From the NCBI RefSeq assembly GCF_001949145.1, contig NW_019091506.1:413548-477547 (forward strand): a DNA stretch of 64,000 nucleotides, in the 5' to 3' direction. This stretch comes from Acanthaster planci (taxonomy: Eukaryota > Echinodermata > Asteroidea > Valvatida > Acanthasteridae). The notes below the pieces were generated by a model. It had not been told where the DNA came from and did no database searches. It worked only from the letters and a program-made list of their open reading frames with translations. A program made the position numbers and the translations under genes. Positions 12,640-23,525 of this stretch are shown here, in pieces. How positions within the stretch are numbered: position 1 is the stretch's first letter; each line of letters opens with the position of its first letter.

Positions 12640-14960
12640 AAATTGTGTGACTCACGAGAGCGAAGCGTACTTATTATAAACCATGCAGGCAATATCATGG
12701 ATCTAATCGTGACTTTCCACGTCCGGTATTTTGCTGCATTACAAATTACAGTACGTGGAAATCTTAAAATGGTCTGTTAAAAAAAAGCTTGAAGCGATTT
12801 CTTTCCGAGTAGACTTTTGAAAAGTGTAGCAAAAACATCTTCGTGTTTGCGTTATCAGGGTTATAAAAACAATGGTCAATGGTACGCAATGATGACATGC
12901 AAGGCGCTGCAGCTGAAGATATATCTACTCTCAAGGACATGAAGAGGTCAAACTCACGCCTTGTGTTGATTTCAGTAATAAACACGATGTGATCGATCAT
13001 TTGATTGGTCCCTTTATGTGTGCAAGCTGACACCTCTAAGGTCGCAATATATGGCATGCACATCAAATAACAAAGTCAATAGAAAAAAAATAACATTTCA
13101 AAATCTGGGTTGATTACGTCAGCGTTTTGAAATTTCACACAACAATGCTGTCATTTCCAACTTACGCTTGTTTTTTTTTTTTTTTTTTTGTGAAACCATG
13201 GGAACAAATTTGGAATTGTAAAAAAGAGCTGTCATTGATATTTCGCTAGATAGCCCATTTAATGCCGTGATGCCAACAACTACTAGTTATTTCCCTATAT
13301 ATCACTAAATACGTCTACCAGAACGCAATCGCTAACGCAATGTTTCATTCAACTGAAGAAGGTATATTTGGAAAAAAAAATATTTACATTTCGACCTTTG
13401 TTTCAGATTTAATTTGATATCTTCAACCATTTGGAAGAGTGAACGATGTTGTCATCTTAGATTTTTGAAACATTCAAACGCTATCAAGACAATAACCTTC
13501 CGTTAACTCCAAGCAAATGTTGGGCGGTCTTGGCCTCGGGCCATAAGTGATGCCCATTATTTTATCAATCCCGGGGTACTTGTACCAGCTCATGAAAAAC
13601 AGCTGAAATGAGATAGTCCTTTTATAAATAAAGTCTCTCTCAGTTCTATGCATAATGACAAAACCGTAAAGTCACATTTGTATGAATATCTAAAAGTAAG
13701 AGCTGGTTTTTCAAATAAAAAATAACGTCAGTGTTCCTGCGTTCGTCCACAATATTTCCCGCCGTGGGTAGATGGCTCAACCTTGGGATAGTCCCCTAAT
13801 GTCCGTATAGTAATGGCTTTTATGCCACTTCAAATCAATATACATGATCAACCAAATCAATGGCGTATCCAGCGGGGGGCGTGGGCAACTTCCCCCACCC
13901 CGACGGATTTTGTGTACGTAATTGGTATATTTATTTATCAAATATTAGCACTAACCCCTAAGATACAACCGAGGATGTTGGGACTGCGGTTAAGGCTTTT
14001 GGTATTTTTCTCCCTAAACGTCATGTTGAATGAGCTCAAAGCTACATTTGCCTTTAAATTTGCCGTCCCCCCACACACACACGCACCAAAAGCTTGGTAC
14101 GTCTGAACGCCATTTCCCTGGACAGATAGGTAGCTTTTCCAGGTACCCAAACTCCAACATCCAGTAAATCAACATTCTCATCATTTGTTTTTTAACTGTG
14201 CCTCGTTCATAACTAAGTCCTGAATGTTAAAAAGTCACATTATCTTTCCCTGATTCACAGATAAAAAAAAATTCTGTCGTCTGAGATGTTCCCCGCTTGG
14301 AATCTCTGTTGATAATAATTACAGCTAAGCACATGACGAAGGGGTGTTACTGCACTCCAGGAGAAGGAACTGCCTTAACGGGACGGGGGTATCAACGGCA
14401 AAATCAACAGCAAAACCGACCCGATCCCAAATATCCCATTAGTCCAATACAGAATAGCACCCGCCCAAGGATTAGGGATTGCGGCTGCGAGTTATTGGAA
14501 ACTTAATGTGATTTTTTTCGTGTATGTCTCTTGGCGAGGTAGTGACTTATTCAGGTTTTAGACACACATGCAAAAAAGAAATCTTCAGTAGGTGAAAACA
14601 GTAAAGTCCTCGCTACCGAATCTATACTACTGACATAGTTGCAATAGGTTATCAACCAAAGTGACCTTCTACAACTTCAAGGTGACAATGTAAACTGGCC
14701 ATCAAGTCATTTGTATATCTTATCTACAAATTACTTGATATTTGCTTGGCAATGCTCTGTCATCAATTCACCCGCCTATAGACAATAGTCTCTCCAGTCT
14801 GAGCTTACTGCACTTGAATAAGAGTTATCTCAATGGTATCAAATGGTATTAGGTTTAATATTGAAAAAAATGGATCATAAACATATCTAGATTCCGAAGA
14901 CCCAAGTATAGTGAGAGCGTGTAAATTGAAATTCGACTTTCTGTTGTCTATTCAGATATT
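12640..14960. other. Gene-free stretch
   Basis: Contains a T19 run near 13171 and a low-complexity, C/A-rich repeat at about 13860-14100 (GCGTATCCAGCGGGGGG, CCCCCCACACACACAC) of a type common in invertebrate intergenic DNA. No gene is seen. Confidence 0.5.
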
Positions 14961-15006
14961 CCCGACCACTCAGTAGAAGGAGGTACGATTCCTTCCATTA
15001 TCTTCA

Positions 15007-15137
15007 AGCAAACTTATAATCAGTTCTGATTGATCGATCCATGGTAACGGTGTGATATATAAATTTATCTTAGGGCAAACTTGAATTCTCAGTTCTGATT
15101 GGTCGTTCCACGGCAACAAGCAGTGTGATATATGTAA
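15007..15137. repeat. Tandem duplication of about 65 bp
   Basis: Two adjacent diverged copies (15007-15062 and about 15074-15137) share AAACTT, CAGTTCTGATTG, TCCA/TCCACGG, GGTAAC/GGCAAC and GTGTGATATAT. Confidence 0.7.
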
Positions 15138-15139
15138 CA

Positions 15140-17700
15140 GTTCTGTAGGGTTCATATCAAACCCCGCGTAATGGGCTGTTAACTCAACGCATTGCGCTAT
15201 TTTGACACTAAAAGAAAACGCACATCTGCATGGCCGTAAATTCATAAGTGGCGTGTGTCTTGTCAGTGGCTGATTGTTGTGTTTAAATGCGCGTACAATT
15301 CTAACACCTTCCTTTCTTAGTGTAAGCCCTGTTGCTATCATTGTTATTGAAATAAATTAAAACGCAAATAATTCCCATGCACTCTAGATAAAATTGCAGA
15401 ATTGTGGTACGTCGGTGTTACCGTTTTTTTCTGTGCGCCGTATGATATCTTTTGTCTCCTTTTTTAATATGTAAAGAGCGATAGGCCCCTTTACTCTCTT
15501 TACTGCGCGTCAGGTTTGCTTGAAGATAAATTCGTTATCGCGGCCGCACTCTTGGAACAAGGAATATTGTCCTACCTCTGTCTTGGATACTGTCCGTTTA
15601 TTGGCCCAGAACGATCACATGACAGGACAAAATATCCCCATATCACACTCACTATGAGAAATCTTACACCTCATAAATATTCACGAGCAAATCGGAGCGC
15701 GTCATTGGCCGATTTCACCTCGCGCATGTGAAGTAGAAATGATACGCGAACAGGCGACGTCATAGTATCCACCTTGCTGCCGTGTGGTAGTTTTTTCTGG
15801 TGGCATCCAAAAACCCTCTTGAACCCGCCGCGTAAACATGTAGTCTATGTCATGTAATCTTTACGGAACCAGTCTAGAGTTGTATCCTAATAACTATTGC
15901 AGTAAAGACCCAAAACGTATGTCAGCACCAGACTATTGAAGCCTGTTTCTATGCATATCCGCACTCCACTATCGTTACATGGAAATTTAGCAGCTGAGAA
16001 ACTACATGGCGTCTGTGAGTACAAGTAACGTGAGACTTCTGTTTGAATATTTATGAAGTGTGGTAAAACAAATACAGCATAGTGGGAATTACTGGTCCCG
16101 AGGTGTAGGTCAGCTTGACTACCTCCCGACGGTACTCGAACTCAAACATCAGATGTGTATGCGATTGTGGCGACAAAATTACGTCACTGGATGTCAAATT
16201 ATAGCTAGGCGATTTTTTAGAAGCGTTTTAAGAAAATCCTAATCAACAAGTCCTTCTACTCACCTTTAGGTCAATGGAGTTTCCCGCGACTACCCTCGAG
16301 AGAAACGCACCGTGCGACTTGCCATGAGACCGTTTGCCTGCGTCCGATTGTCGCTTTCTAGTGACCGAGCGACGACTGTAATACTCATGCGTGTTATTAA
16401 GCATGCGCCGGAAGAACGGAAGAATGAAACTGATTGGACAAGGTCCCACGTAACGAGTCATTCAAGTAATCATGTTCTGGCTAGAGTTTGAGCAATTTCG
16501 AAGAGAAAGATACTTTTCTTAAGCAAAGTACCGTAGAAAGTATTAAAAATATTGGCCTAAATCTAAAAATCACATATAGTAAAAGGAGAATCAGTCCAGT
16601 CACACTTTCTTTTTCTTCTCATAAATGCTAACTCGAAATGTGAGCAGTGAGAATATTATGTCGTATTAATTAAGCACAAGGACGTGCCGTCTTGAAATTT
16701 ACGTCTAAACCCTAAATGAGCCAAGAATCCACCCTCCCCCTCGACTTGACTCAAGTCGGGATCTCTGTGACGTCTTTAATCATGCTTTGGATTCATTATC
16801 GAGACACCGCGCCGTGTACTTCTTCGCGCCCTCTGGTGTTTACTTATACTGTGGCCGAGTTCGGGCGGCTTGTTCTCGTATGTTTACGAACAGCTTGATT
16901 TGCTCGTGGGTAGGCCGCTCGAACGCCGGGAATGTACAAACAGTTATCGCCACTACTTATTTGTGCAAGCAACATGCAACACGGCTGCGTCCTTTGCATT
17001 CTTTGAGAGTTAATGTTTGGATAACAAATCCCGCTTTGACTACACAGCGAGTGGGCTCATTCACCAAAGTGGTAGCAGTCAATCACATTGCCGGACTTGT
17101 TTTTACGTCCTTCATACGCACATTATAATGAACGAGTTTATAAGTCTAACTACTTTGATTGGTGGAAATTCCGTACACGGTATGCAAAATCTGTTGTTCG
17201 TATGCAATTACGAATAACTACATATTACCGACGGAGTCCCATTGGCTTATCCGTCAAGCTCCGGACTGACTGACCGGTGACGTAAGACACACGTTGTACA
17301 ATAAAGGCTATCCTGTTCCAAAAACAGCGTTCTTGGGTCAAATTTCAAGAACAGCCTGCCCGCGCGGCGGCGCTATATCTTGGTCTGGATCCGCGTGAAA
17401 CAAACAGGCCAGGTCTCAGGCACTAATAATTTAGGATCATATTAAACCCTTTTTCTCATTCAGTATGTCCTCAGATGGAAGCCCAATCAACATGATCAAG
17501 GGGTAGACCCTGGTGAAAATTTGCATCTGGGCTGTGAACCCTACAGAATATTCTGGTCGGAGACAGAACATTTATTTAAAAGTCCTGCAGTTTGATTGTT
17601 GGGACAAGGTCTGTAGCACACTGGCATTCATGAATATTGTTCCAGGGTCAAGAAGACGGCAGTTCTAGTCTGCATGTACAAGTCTACTCATTAAAGACGA
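15140..17700. other. Gene-free stretch upstream of H2A
   Basis: No histone or other coding region is found. ATTGG/CCAAT motifs and a CTCF-like core (GCGCCCTCTGGTG, about 16827) occur. The ORFs at 16716-17273 are short, overlapping and without domains. Confidence 0.5.
16243..16405. repeat. Dispersed repeat, copy 2 of 2
   Basis: Second copy of the repeat at 5851-6025, about 75-80 percent alike by eye. Confidence 0.55.
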
Positions 17701-17763
17701 CTGAAGGACAGATACAAGTCTATGCACCATGATAAACAGCGAACCCATGGTGGCGCTGTAATA

Positions 17764-17771
17764 CGGACGTT
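17764..17771 (+). promoter_or_regulatory. Candidate HINFP core site in the H2A promoter
   Basis: CGGACGTT lies about 105 bases upstream of the TATA box. This is the core I remember for HINFP/MIZF binding. The HINFP-like gene lies 5 kb away in the same window. An 8-base match can arise by chance in 64 kb, so this is a candidate only. Confidence 0.4.
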
Positions 17772-17812
17772 GTTTGGATTAATCCGGAACCGAGTTACAG
17801 TTCTTTGTTTTT

Positions 17813-17841
17813 ATTGGCCAGTAATTGCACATTCTGATTGG
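17813..17841 (+). promoter_or_regulatory. Two inverted CCAAT boxes upstream of H2A
   Basis: ATTGG occurs at 17813-17817 (TTATTGGCCA) and at 17837-17841 (CTGATTGGTTGATG), 35-65 bases upstream of the TATA box. Paired CCAAT boxes bound by NF-Y are typical of histone promoters. Confidence 0.7.
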
Positions 17842-17875
17842 TTGATGCCAGAATCCTTCCCGCGTAAACAAGAGG

Positions 17876-17883
17876 TATATAAA
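17876..17883 (+). promoter_or_regulatory. TATA box of the H2A gene
   Basis: TATATAAA stands 80 bases before the H2A ATG. A TTCAGT initiator-like sequence follows about 30 bases later, near 17911, which is the usual TATA-to-start spacing. Confidence 0.8.
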
Positions 17884-17962
17884 CCCGCTTTAGCTTCAAA
17901 AATTATCAAGCAACTTCAGTGTGTTTCTTCAAATATTGATCTTCTAGTCTCCGAAACTGACA

Positions 17963-18370
17963 ATGTCTGGACGTGGTAAGGGAGGAAAGCAACGCGCCAA
18001 GGCCAAGAGCCGATCTGCCAGAGCTGGTCTGCAGTTCCCCGTGGGCCGTGTCCACCGTTTCCTGCGCAAGGGCAACTATGCCGAGCGTGTGGGTGCTGGT
18101 GCCCCGGTCTACCTGGCTGCCGTCATGGAGTACCTGGCCGCTGAAATCCTCGAGCTGGCCGGAAACGCCGCCCGTGACAACAAGAAAACGAGAATCAACC
18201 CCCGTCACTTGCAGCTGGCCATCCGCAACGACGAAGAGCTGAACAAGCTTCTCAGCGGTGTCACCATCGCCCAGGGCGGTGTACTGCCCAACATCCAAGC
18301 CGTTCTGCTGCCCAAGAAGTCTGCAGCCGGCAAGGGCGGGAAGAAATCCTCGCAGTCCCTGGAGTACTAA
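17963..18370 (+). CDS. H2AX-like: Histone H2A, probably H2A.X-like
   Basis: Single-exon gene for a 135-residue core histone that pairs with H2B in the nucleosome. The N-terminus [20 protein letters not shown], the [20 protein letters not shown] segment, the [13 protein letters not shown] acidic-patch region and [10 protein letters not shown] are textbook H2A, so the start is secure. The tail is longer than in bulk H2A (about 124-130 residues) and ends SSQSLEY. H2A.X proteins end in S-Q-E/D-aromatic; here a CTG (Leu) sits where a CAG (Gln) would complete SQEY. No other histone gene is seen in the window, which fits a solitary variant rather than a tandem cluster. The gene is followed by a replication-type stem-loop and preceded by TATA and inverted CCAAT boxes. 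The H2A identity is certain; the X-variant identity is inferred from the tail and the neighbourhood. Confidence 0.97.
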   Translation: MSGRGKGGKQRAKAKSRSARAGLQFPVGRVHRFLRKGNYAERVGAGAPVYLAAVMEYLAAEILELAGNAARDNKKTRINPRHLQLAIRNDEELNKLLSGVTIAQGGVLPNIQAVLLPKKSAAGKGGKKSSQSLEY

Positions 18371-18404
18371 ACGACGACCGGCCAAGCCCGCTCCAAAACC
18401 AAAC

Positions 18405-18420
18405 GGCTCTTTTCAGAGCC
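18405..18420 (+). terminator. Histone mRNA 3' stem-loop
   Basis: GGCTCTTTTCAGAGCC is a perfect 6-bp stem with a four-base loop and matches the metazoan histone hairpin bound by SLBP. It starts 35 bases after the H2A stop. A purine-rich stretch (ACGACAAAAGAGA, about 18427-18439) fits the downstream element that pairs with U7 snRNA. The mRNA is therefore expected to be cleaved without polyadenylation and tied to S phase. Confidence 0.96.
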
Positions 18421-18439
18421 AACAAACGACAAAAGAGAT

Positions 18440-20200
18440 TATTTCCAAGTCTGCGTGGTGTTCCAAAATCAAACAAGCTTGCGGTCTTAACTGGGCCAGG
18501 ATATGTGCAGAGTGGAACTTGACACAAAACATTTAGGCCTAGGCCTACCATACAATGCCTCGCCTGAAATGGCATTGTACGCCTTTGGGGCTGTTTCATT
18601 CGATACTGTGACCCAGCAGCGTTTATGCAGTGAAATGAATTGAAACTGTCCTAACATTATACAATTCAATGTCGTCTTACTCAGGTTTTTTTGTTGTAGG
18701 CCTATTCTCATTCCTATCCTGGAGCACGGATTGCATAATTTATAAACTGTGAATTTGGGGCAATGAACCCCCCCCCAAAAAAAGAAACTTCTCTAAAAAT
18801 TGACGAGATGATATTTCCCTCCCAAAAGCATGCAAAAAGCCCCAAAGTAGCTTTCCCCTCAGGAAGGACGAAAGGTTACATGAACAAATATTTGTACATA
18901 ACTGTATGTACAGTACATGTATGATTTCAGTCTCCCCCCTCAAGAATTGAAGATGTGGTTTCTGAATTCACCCTTGACTGAACAAAAGCTCAATCTCAAA
19001 TACCTGTATGTGCTTTCTAGTCCTTCAGGCTTAGCCACCGTCCTCATCCCAGGCTTCATGTCCAAAAAAGACATTTTACTAGCATTAAAATCAGTAGCAT
19101 AGCTGGGGCTATTTGTCCAGAAGCGCCTGTGGGTGCACAAACTTTTTCAAGGGGGCATCACAAGAAATAATATCAGCTACATATCTGAAGAAACTCGAAA
19201 GAGATTGTTCGCAGATTTCAAAGGGGGCGGGCACGGGCATCCCCCCATAGTCTGTACAATTGTGAGTGTGCGCATACATGTACACTGTACAGGTGAACCT
19301 CAGTCCTTTGGACAGATTACATGTACATATATTATCAAGTATAAAAAACAACAAAGGATTTAGACCTTAACATTTCCTTAAAAGTAGAATGTATTATGTG
19401 CTCACAATATATACAGTGGCACACTGTTATGAGATAACATGGTCCTTGGGACTAGACTTCACAGATTACCTTGTTATAACACCTTGCATTATCGGTAATG
19501 AAAAACAAAGACTTGGGACCATGTACATGTATACTGTATGTAGATAACCCAGGAAAGTATATGTACGAGGTAAAAGCTTATGTTCCAAGTCAAAATATCT
19601 GGGCAAAATGTCACGGGCAAAAATTTGGTTTGAGACCAAATTGAAGGGCCATCGACTGTTCAACAGTATGCAAGTGCAGAAGCTTAAGTGCATAATTTGG
19701 AAAAACTCCATGGCCCTCCAATGCTACGGTCTGTACGTAATGCGCAGGGATAATGGTAATAAGGGTGTAGAGACATTCCGTAATAGGCACTATACAGTAT
19801 AAGAACTCATCAGTGCTATTACATGTACATGAACAAGACACTAATATCCAAATTGGATACTTCATTCAACACTTGATGTTCAATCATGCCGAACAACTTC
19901 AACAGCTTTGAATTGATTTAATTTCATTCAAAATAAATATGACTGTTGCGATTACAAAAAAAGGGACCCGTGTTGCTACTTTGTTCCCCAACCAAATTCC
20001 TTTCTTATAGTTCAAGAATATTGCATGTTCATTTTTTCACCAAACACAACAAAGACGGCACATTGGAAACCTATTGCCATAAACCCTGCTTAGCCTCACT
20101 GCTTATGGGCAGAGAATGCGAATGATAGACCTCTCAGTACACACATGTGCATGTATCACAAACATTTTGGCTAGATCTGGCTGTAGCAACAGTCAAATCT
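18440..20200. other. Gene-free stretch downstream of H2A
   Basis: TACATGTA-rich, with a G/C-rich degenerate repeat around 19090-19260. The phrase GGTCCTTGGGACT at 19441 recurs at 21009, so parts of a common repeat lie on both sides of the minisatellite. Confidence 0.5.
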
Positions 20201-20207
20201 CCACGTT

Positions 20208-20935
20208 GTGCAACCTGTTGGATCAAGTACATGTACAAAACTTGTGCAACCTGAACTTGTGCAACCTGTTGGAGCATGTACAAAACTTGTGCAACCTGAA
20301 CTTGTGCAACCTGTTGGAGCATGTACAAAACTTGTGCAACCTGTTGGAGCATGTATAAACTTGTGCAACCTGTTGGAGCATGTACATGTAGAAAACTTGT
20401 GCAACCCGTTGGATCAAGTACATGTAGAAAACTTGTGCAACCCGTTGGATCAAGTACATGTACAAAACTTGTGCAACCCGTTGGATCAAGTACATGTAGA
20501 AAACTTGTGCAACCCGTTGGATCAAGTACATGTACAAAACTTGTGCAACCTGTTGGAGCATGTACAAAACTTGTGCGACCTGTTGGAGCATGTACAAAAC
20601 TTGTGCAACCTGTTGGAGCATGTACAAAACTTGTGCAACCTGAGCTTGTGCAAAACTTGAGCATGTAGAAAACTTGTGAGACGTCTGTCGGATCAAGTAC
20701 ATGTAGAAAACTTGTGCAACCTGTTGGAGCATGTATAAACTTGTGCAACCTGTTGGATCAAGTACATGTAGAAAACTTGTGTGACTTGTTGGAGCATGTA
20801 CAAAACTTGTGCAACCTGTTGGATCAAGTACATGTAGAAAACTTGTGTGACCTGTTGGAGCATGTACAAAACTTGTGCAACCTGTTGGAGCATGTACAAA
20901 ACTTGTGCAACCTGTTGGATCAAGTACAACCTGTT
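20208..20935. repeat. Minisatellite with interleaved 15-, 30- and 36-bp units
   Basis: About 22 tandem units built on CAACCTGTTGGAGCATGTAC plus AAAACTTGTG (30 bp). A second form has GATCAAGTACATGTAG in the middle (36 bp), and a short 15-bp form (CAACCTGAACTTGTG) also occurs. All unit lengths are multiples of three, so several frames stay open on both strands, the longest 267 codons. The peptide repeats (NLLEHVQNLC, TGCTSFVHAP) are by-products of the DNA repeat. No promoter, splice or start context supports a gene. Confidence 0.92.
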
Positions 20936-21029
20936 GGAGCGGGTGGAGGTTGCAGACACTACACAGAATAAAATAATCATGAGTACAGTTGAACACCGTC
21001 ATAACAAGGTCCTTGGGACTTACCAAATC

Positions 21030-22010
21030 AGCTCGTCATTAAGGGTGGGACATTTACACGTTTACACGTTTCAACATTTAAATGAAACAATTTCCAAATC
21101 CGTTTACAGATTTTCCCATTAATGTTTAAACCCTGTTACATGTAAGTCAAACCTCAATAAAAACAGCGCTGTACAAATTCTCCTTAAAACAAAGAAAATT
21201 TTAGGTCCCATTCATTTATTTTGCACTTTCATTCCTGATAAAACGTGTACAAGATTCCTGTTACATGTTCAATTCAGGTACATGTAATCGGCCAAGTCTA
21301 AGAGACCTCTTATTGATGGGGTTCAACTGTATAAACATGACAGTATTGCAGTCGAGACCTCTTAAACAATCCCAAACCACACCAGACAATCACAAATCAC
21401 CCAAGACCAAAAGACCAACATAATACCATCACAAGACCTCCAGTCTCAATAACACTTTTTCGAGTTAAATTTGAATGAAATCTGGTACACTGAGTTCTTT
21501 AAATTTACGTGAACCTAACAATTTGAATTCTCCATACTAAAGCCACTGTTCCTATACCTCATGACCTTTTGCTTAGTTACATAAGAGACACCATGTGACA
21601 ATACACCGTTCTCAATGGATAAGAAGGGCACAAAGGAACCAGTCCACTCCGGAGATGATGGTCGCTATGCAAAGGCTTGCTCCGAATCACAAGGTATAGC
21701 AACAGTCTCTTTTGTCTGGGGAATTGAAACTGTATAAATGTTTAAGTGTAATCAGATAACAAGGTGTACCAGATATTACATCTACATGTATTCAAATTTA
21801 ACTCGCAAAAGGCTTATTGGAGTCACAATTTATTCAAATGAACTGCAAGAAAAGCATTCCTTGGTCATTGTTCACACTGTTGCTTGTGACTGGTCTCATG
21901 ATTAGTCTTGTGTCTGGTTTTGTGCATGGTCTTACGAATGGTCTCGTGATGGTCTCGACTACAACACTGAAACATGACTTTGAATTGTCAGTGCTGTCCC
22001 ACTGTTGTAC
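21030..22010. other. Gene-free stretch
   Basis: No gene is seen. It holds irregular CAAGACC-like simple sequence at 21350-21440. Confidence 0.5.
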
Positions 22011-22013
22011 TCA

Positions 22014-22177
22014 ATACGGGCGATTCACAATAGTGCGCCACCAAGAGTTTGCAACACGCTGGCCAATCATAATGCGGGAAATTTCCAAACGCGCATTGGG
22101 TCGACAAATTTTGCGCATTGGGATTGGCCAACGCGTTGCAAACTCTTGGTGGCGCACTATTGTGAAACGCCCGTATT
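22014..22177. mobile_element. Fold-back MITE carrying CCAAT boxes, copy 1
   Basis: Two arms of about 72 bases (22014-22084 and 22105-22177) are inverted copies with few mismatches, separated by about 20 bases. Each arm holds TTCACAATAGTGCGCCACCA, AGAGTTTGCAAC and GGCCAATC. The size, symmetry and a second copy at 25787 identify a miniature inverted-repeat element. Confidence 0.8.
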
Positions 22178-22511
22178 ATGAGTCAAGGTGCACAGGAAAT
22201 GCAGCCCTCCCTCTGCATATCTTTTTCTGCACGAAAAATTGAGACTGGAAAAAAACAGCTTTGAATCAAACACGCGGTGAGTTATCGGGTCAGTGTTCAT
22301 GGTGAATAGATATTACAAAAGTACCTCACTTATAATAGAATCCAAGATTTTACAGGGCCCTTAAGCCGACCCGGGCCCTACACCCCTTGCCTCTTTTTGC
22401 TCACACTTCCTTCTTTTACATACATAGTGTGGACGTTCCTTTTAGTCTCCTGTGGGTGCAAAAATGATACTCCTTCCAGCTGGCTTTTGACGATTTCCTG
22501 AACCGTTCCTC

Positions 22512-22653
22512 TTTATTTTGCCACAGATCATCCAGACCCCAAAATGCTCTGAAGCTGTTTTTTCAGAGACGAGAAACAACGCGTGGACTTTTTTGATGTG
22601 GAGGTCCACCTTGTGTGCGCCGTTAACCTGTCATTCACTTCAATTAATTTATT
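22512..22653 (-). terminator. Candidate poly(A) signals of the HINFP-like gene
   Basis: On the minus strand, AATAAA lies at 22653-22648 and again at 22517-22512. These are 455 and 590 bases after the stop. Either would give a modest 3' UTR. Transcript data would decide. Confidence 0.35.
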
Positions 22654-23107
22654 GTCCAATAATGGGAAATTCTTCTTACTCGCATTTACATTTGAACATT
22701 GTAATACAAACAACACAAAACTATGTCATCAAAGACTTTGGGTTTTTGGGCAGAAAATGGAGTTGCCCTGAGCCTATGGATCCACAAATACAGTTTCAGG
22801 GAAGACATTTGAGACTTTCTATGTGTCTTCTGATATTCGTTCTCAGGCTGAATTTTCAGGTGTACTCGCATCTTTGGAAAGAACAGGTAATGAAATATCA
22901 CCAGAGCATTGCCAGTCTTTCTATGATTTAAACACTTAAAACTTTGCCTCTTTTTGGAATTGCCGGGGGGGACAGCCCCAAGGGGTTATTGCAGCAAGAT
23001 GACATCTTCAAACACTCTTCATGAAATGGATGAGAAACGTGAGATTTCAAAATCCCAATGGTCTTTCCACGAAAGCATTAGTGTCAACATCTAAATCTGA
23101 TCTGCAT

Positions 23108-23525
23108 TCATTCATAAATTAAATAGATTTGTTGTGGCACTTCGCCCGGATCCTGCTCCGAGTCACCCGATTCTGGTATGAGGACCACTGTTTCCACGGC
23201 AACATCCTCCTCCGTGGCAACAGTCTGCCCGCCAGGCTGTGTGGCAGACGCCGAGGCCGGCTCGTCCCAGACTCGCTGCACGATCCCCTCACTGTTTAGC
23301 CTGTATCTGATCCCGACCTCGCCGCCTCGGCTGTCGTCGTCCTCCATCTCGCAGGAGTTGTCAGCCTCTCCAGGGGAGCAGCTCTCCTCTGGCTGCGGCT
23401 CTTGCTGCTTCTCTTGGTGCTGGAGCTGTTGTTGCTGTTTTTCCTTCAGAATCTGCTCCGTCAGCTCCAGGCTCTCGAAGCGCACCGTCTGCAGGCGATA
23501 CAGCCCGTCCTCTTGCTTCTTGTAC
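23108..23525 (-). CDS. HINFP: HINFP-like exon 9 (C-terminal tail, stop)
   Basis: Acceptor AATATGTAG. Encodes [20 protein letters not shown], the conserved post-finger block, then a Gln-rich helix and an acidic tail ending YLIYE. The stop is at 23110-23108. Confidence 0.94.

Noticed and set aside
14970-15341. Minus-strand ORF of 123 codons with an internal peptide repeat
   Set aside because: The repeat is due to a 65-bp DNA duplication. No family features or splice context.
17000-19000. A tandem histone cluster around the H2A gene
   Set aside because: No H2B, H3, H4 or H1 reading frame is present on either strand within the window.
20208-20935. A CRISPR-like array
   Set aside because: The spacers are themselves repeats and the host is an animal. 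It is an ordinary minisatellite.
20134-21122. Long overlapping ORFs (up to 267 codons) on both strands
   Set aside because: They are produced by a minisatellite with units divisible by three. Both strands are open at once, and there is no start, splice or domain context.
22518-22931. ORF of 137 codons with weak resemblance to a Harbinger-type transposase start (compare 56755-56979)
   Set aside because: Only about 35 bases are shared by the two loci, no catalytic motif is visible, and the frame contains a stop. It lies in the likely 3' flank of the HINFP-like gene.
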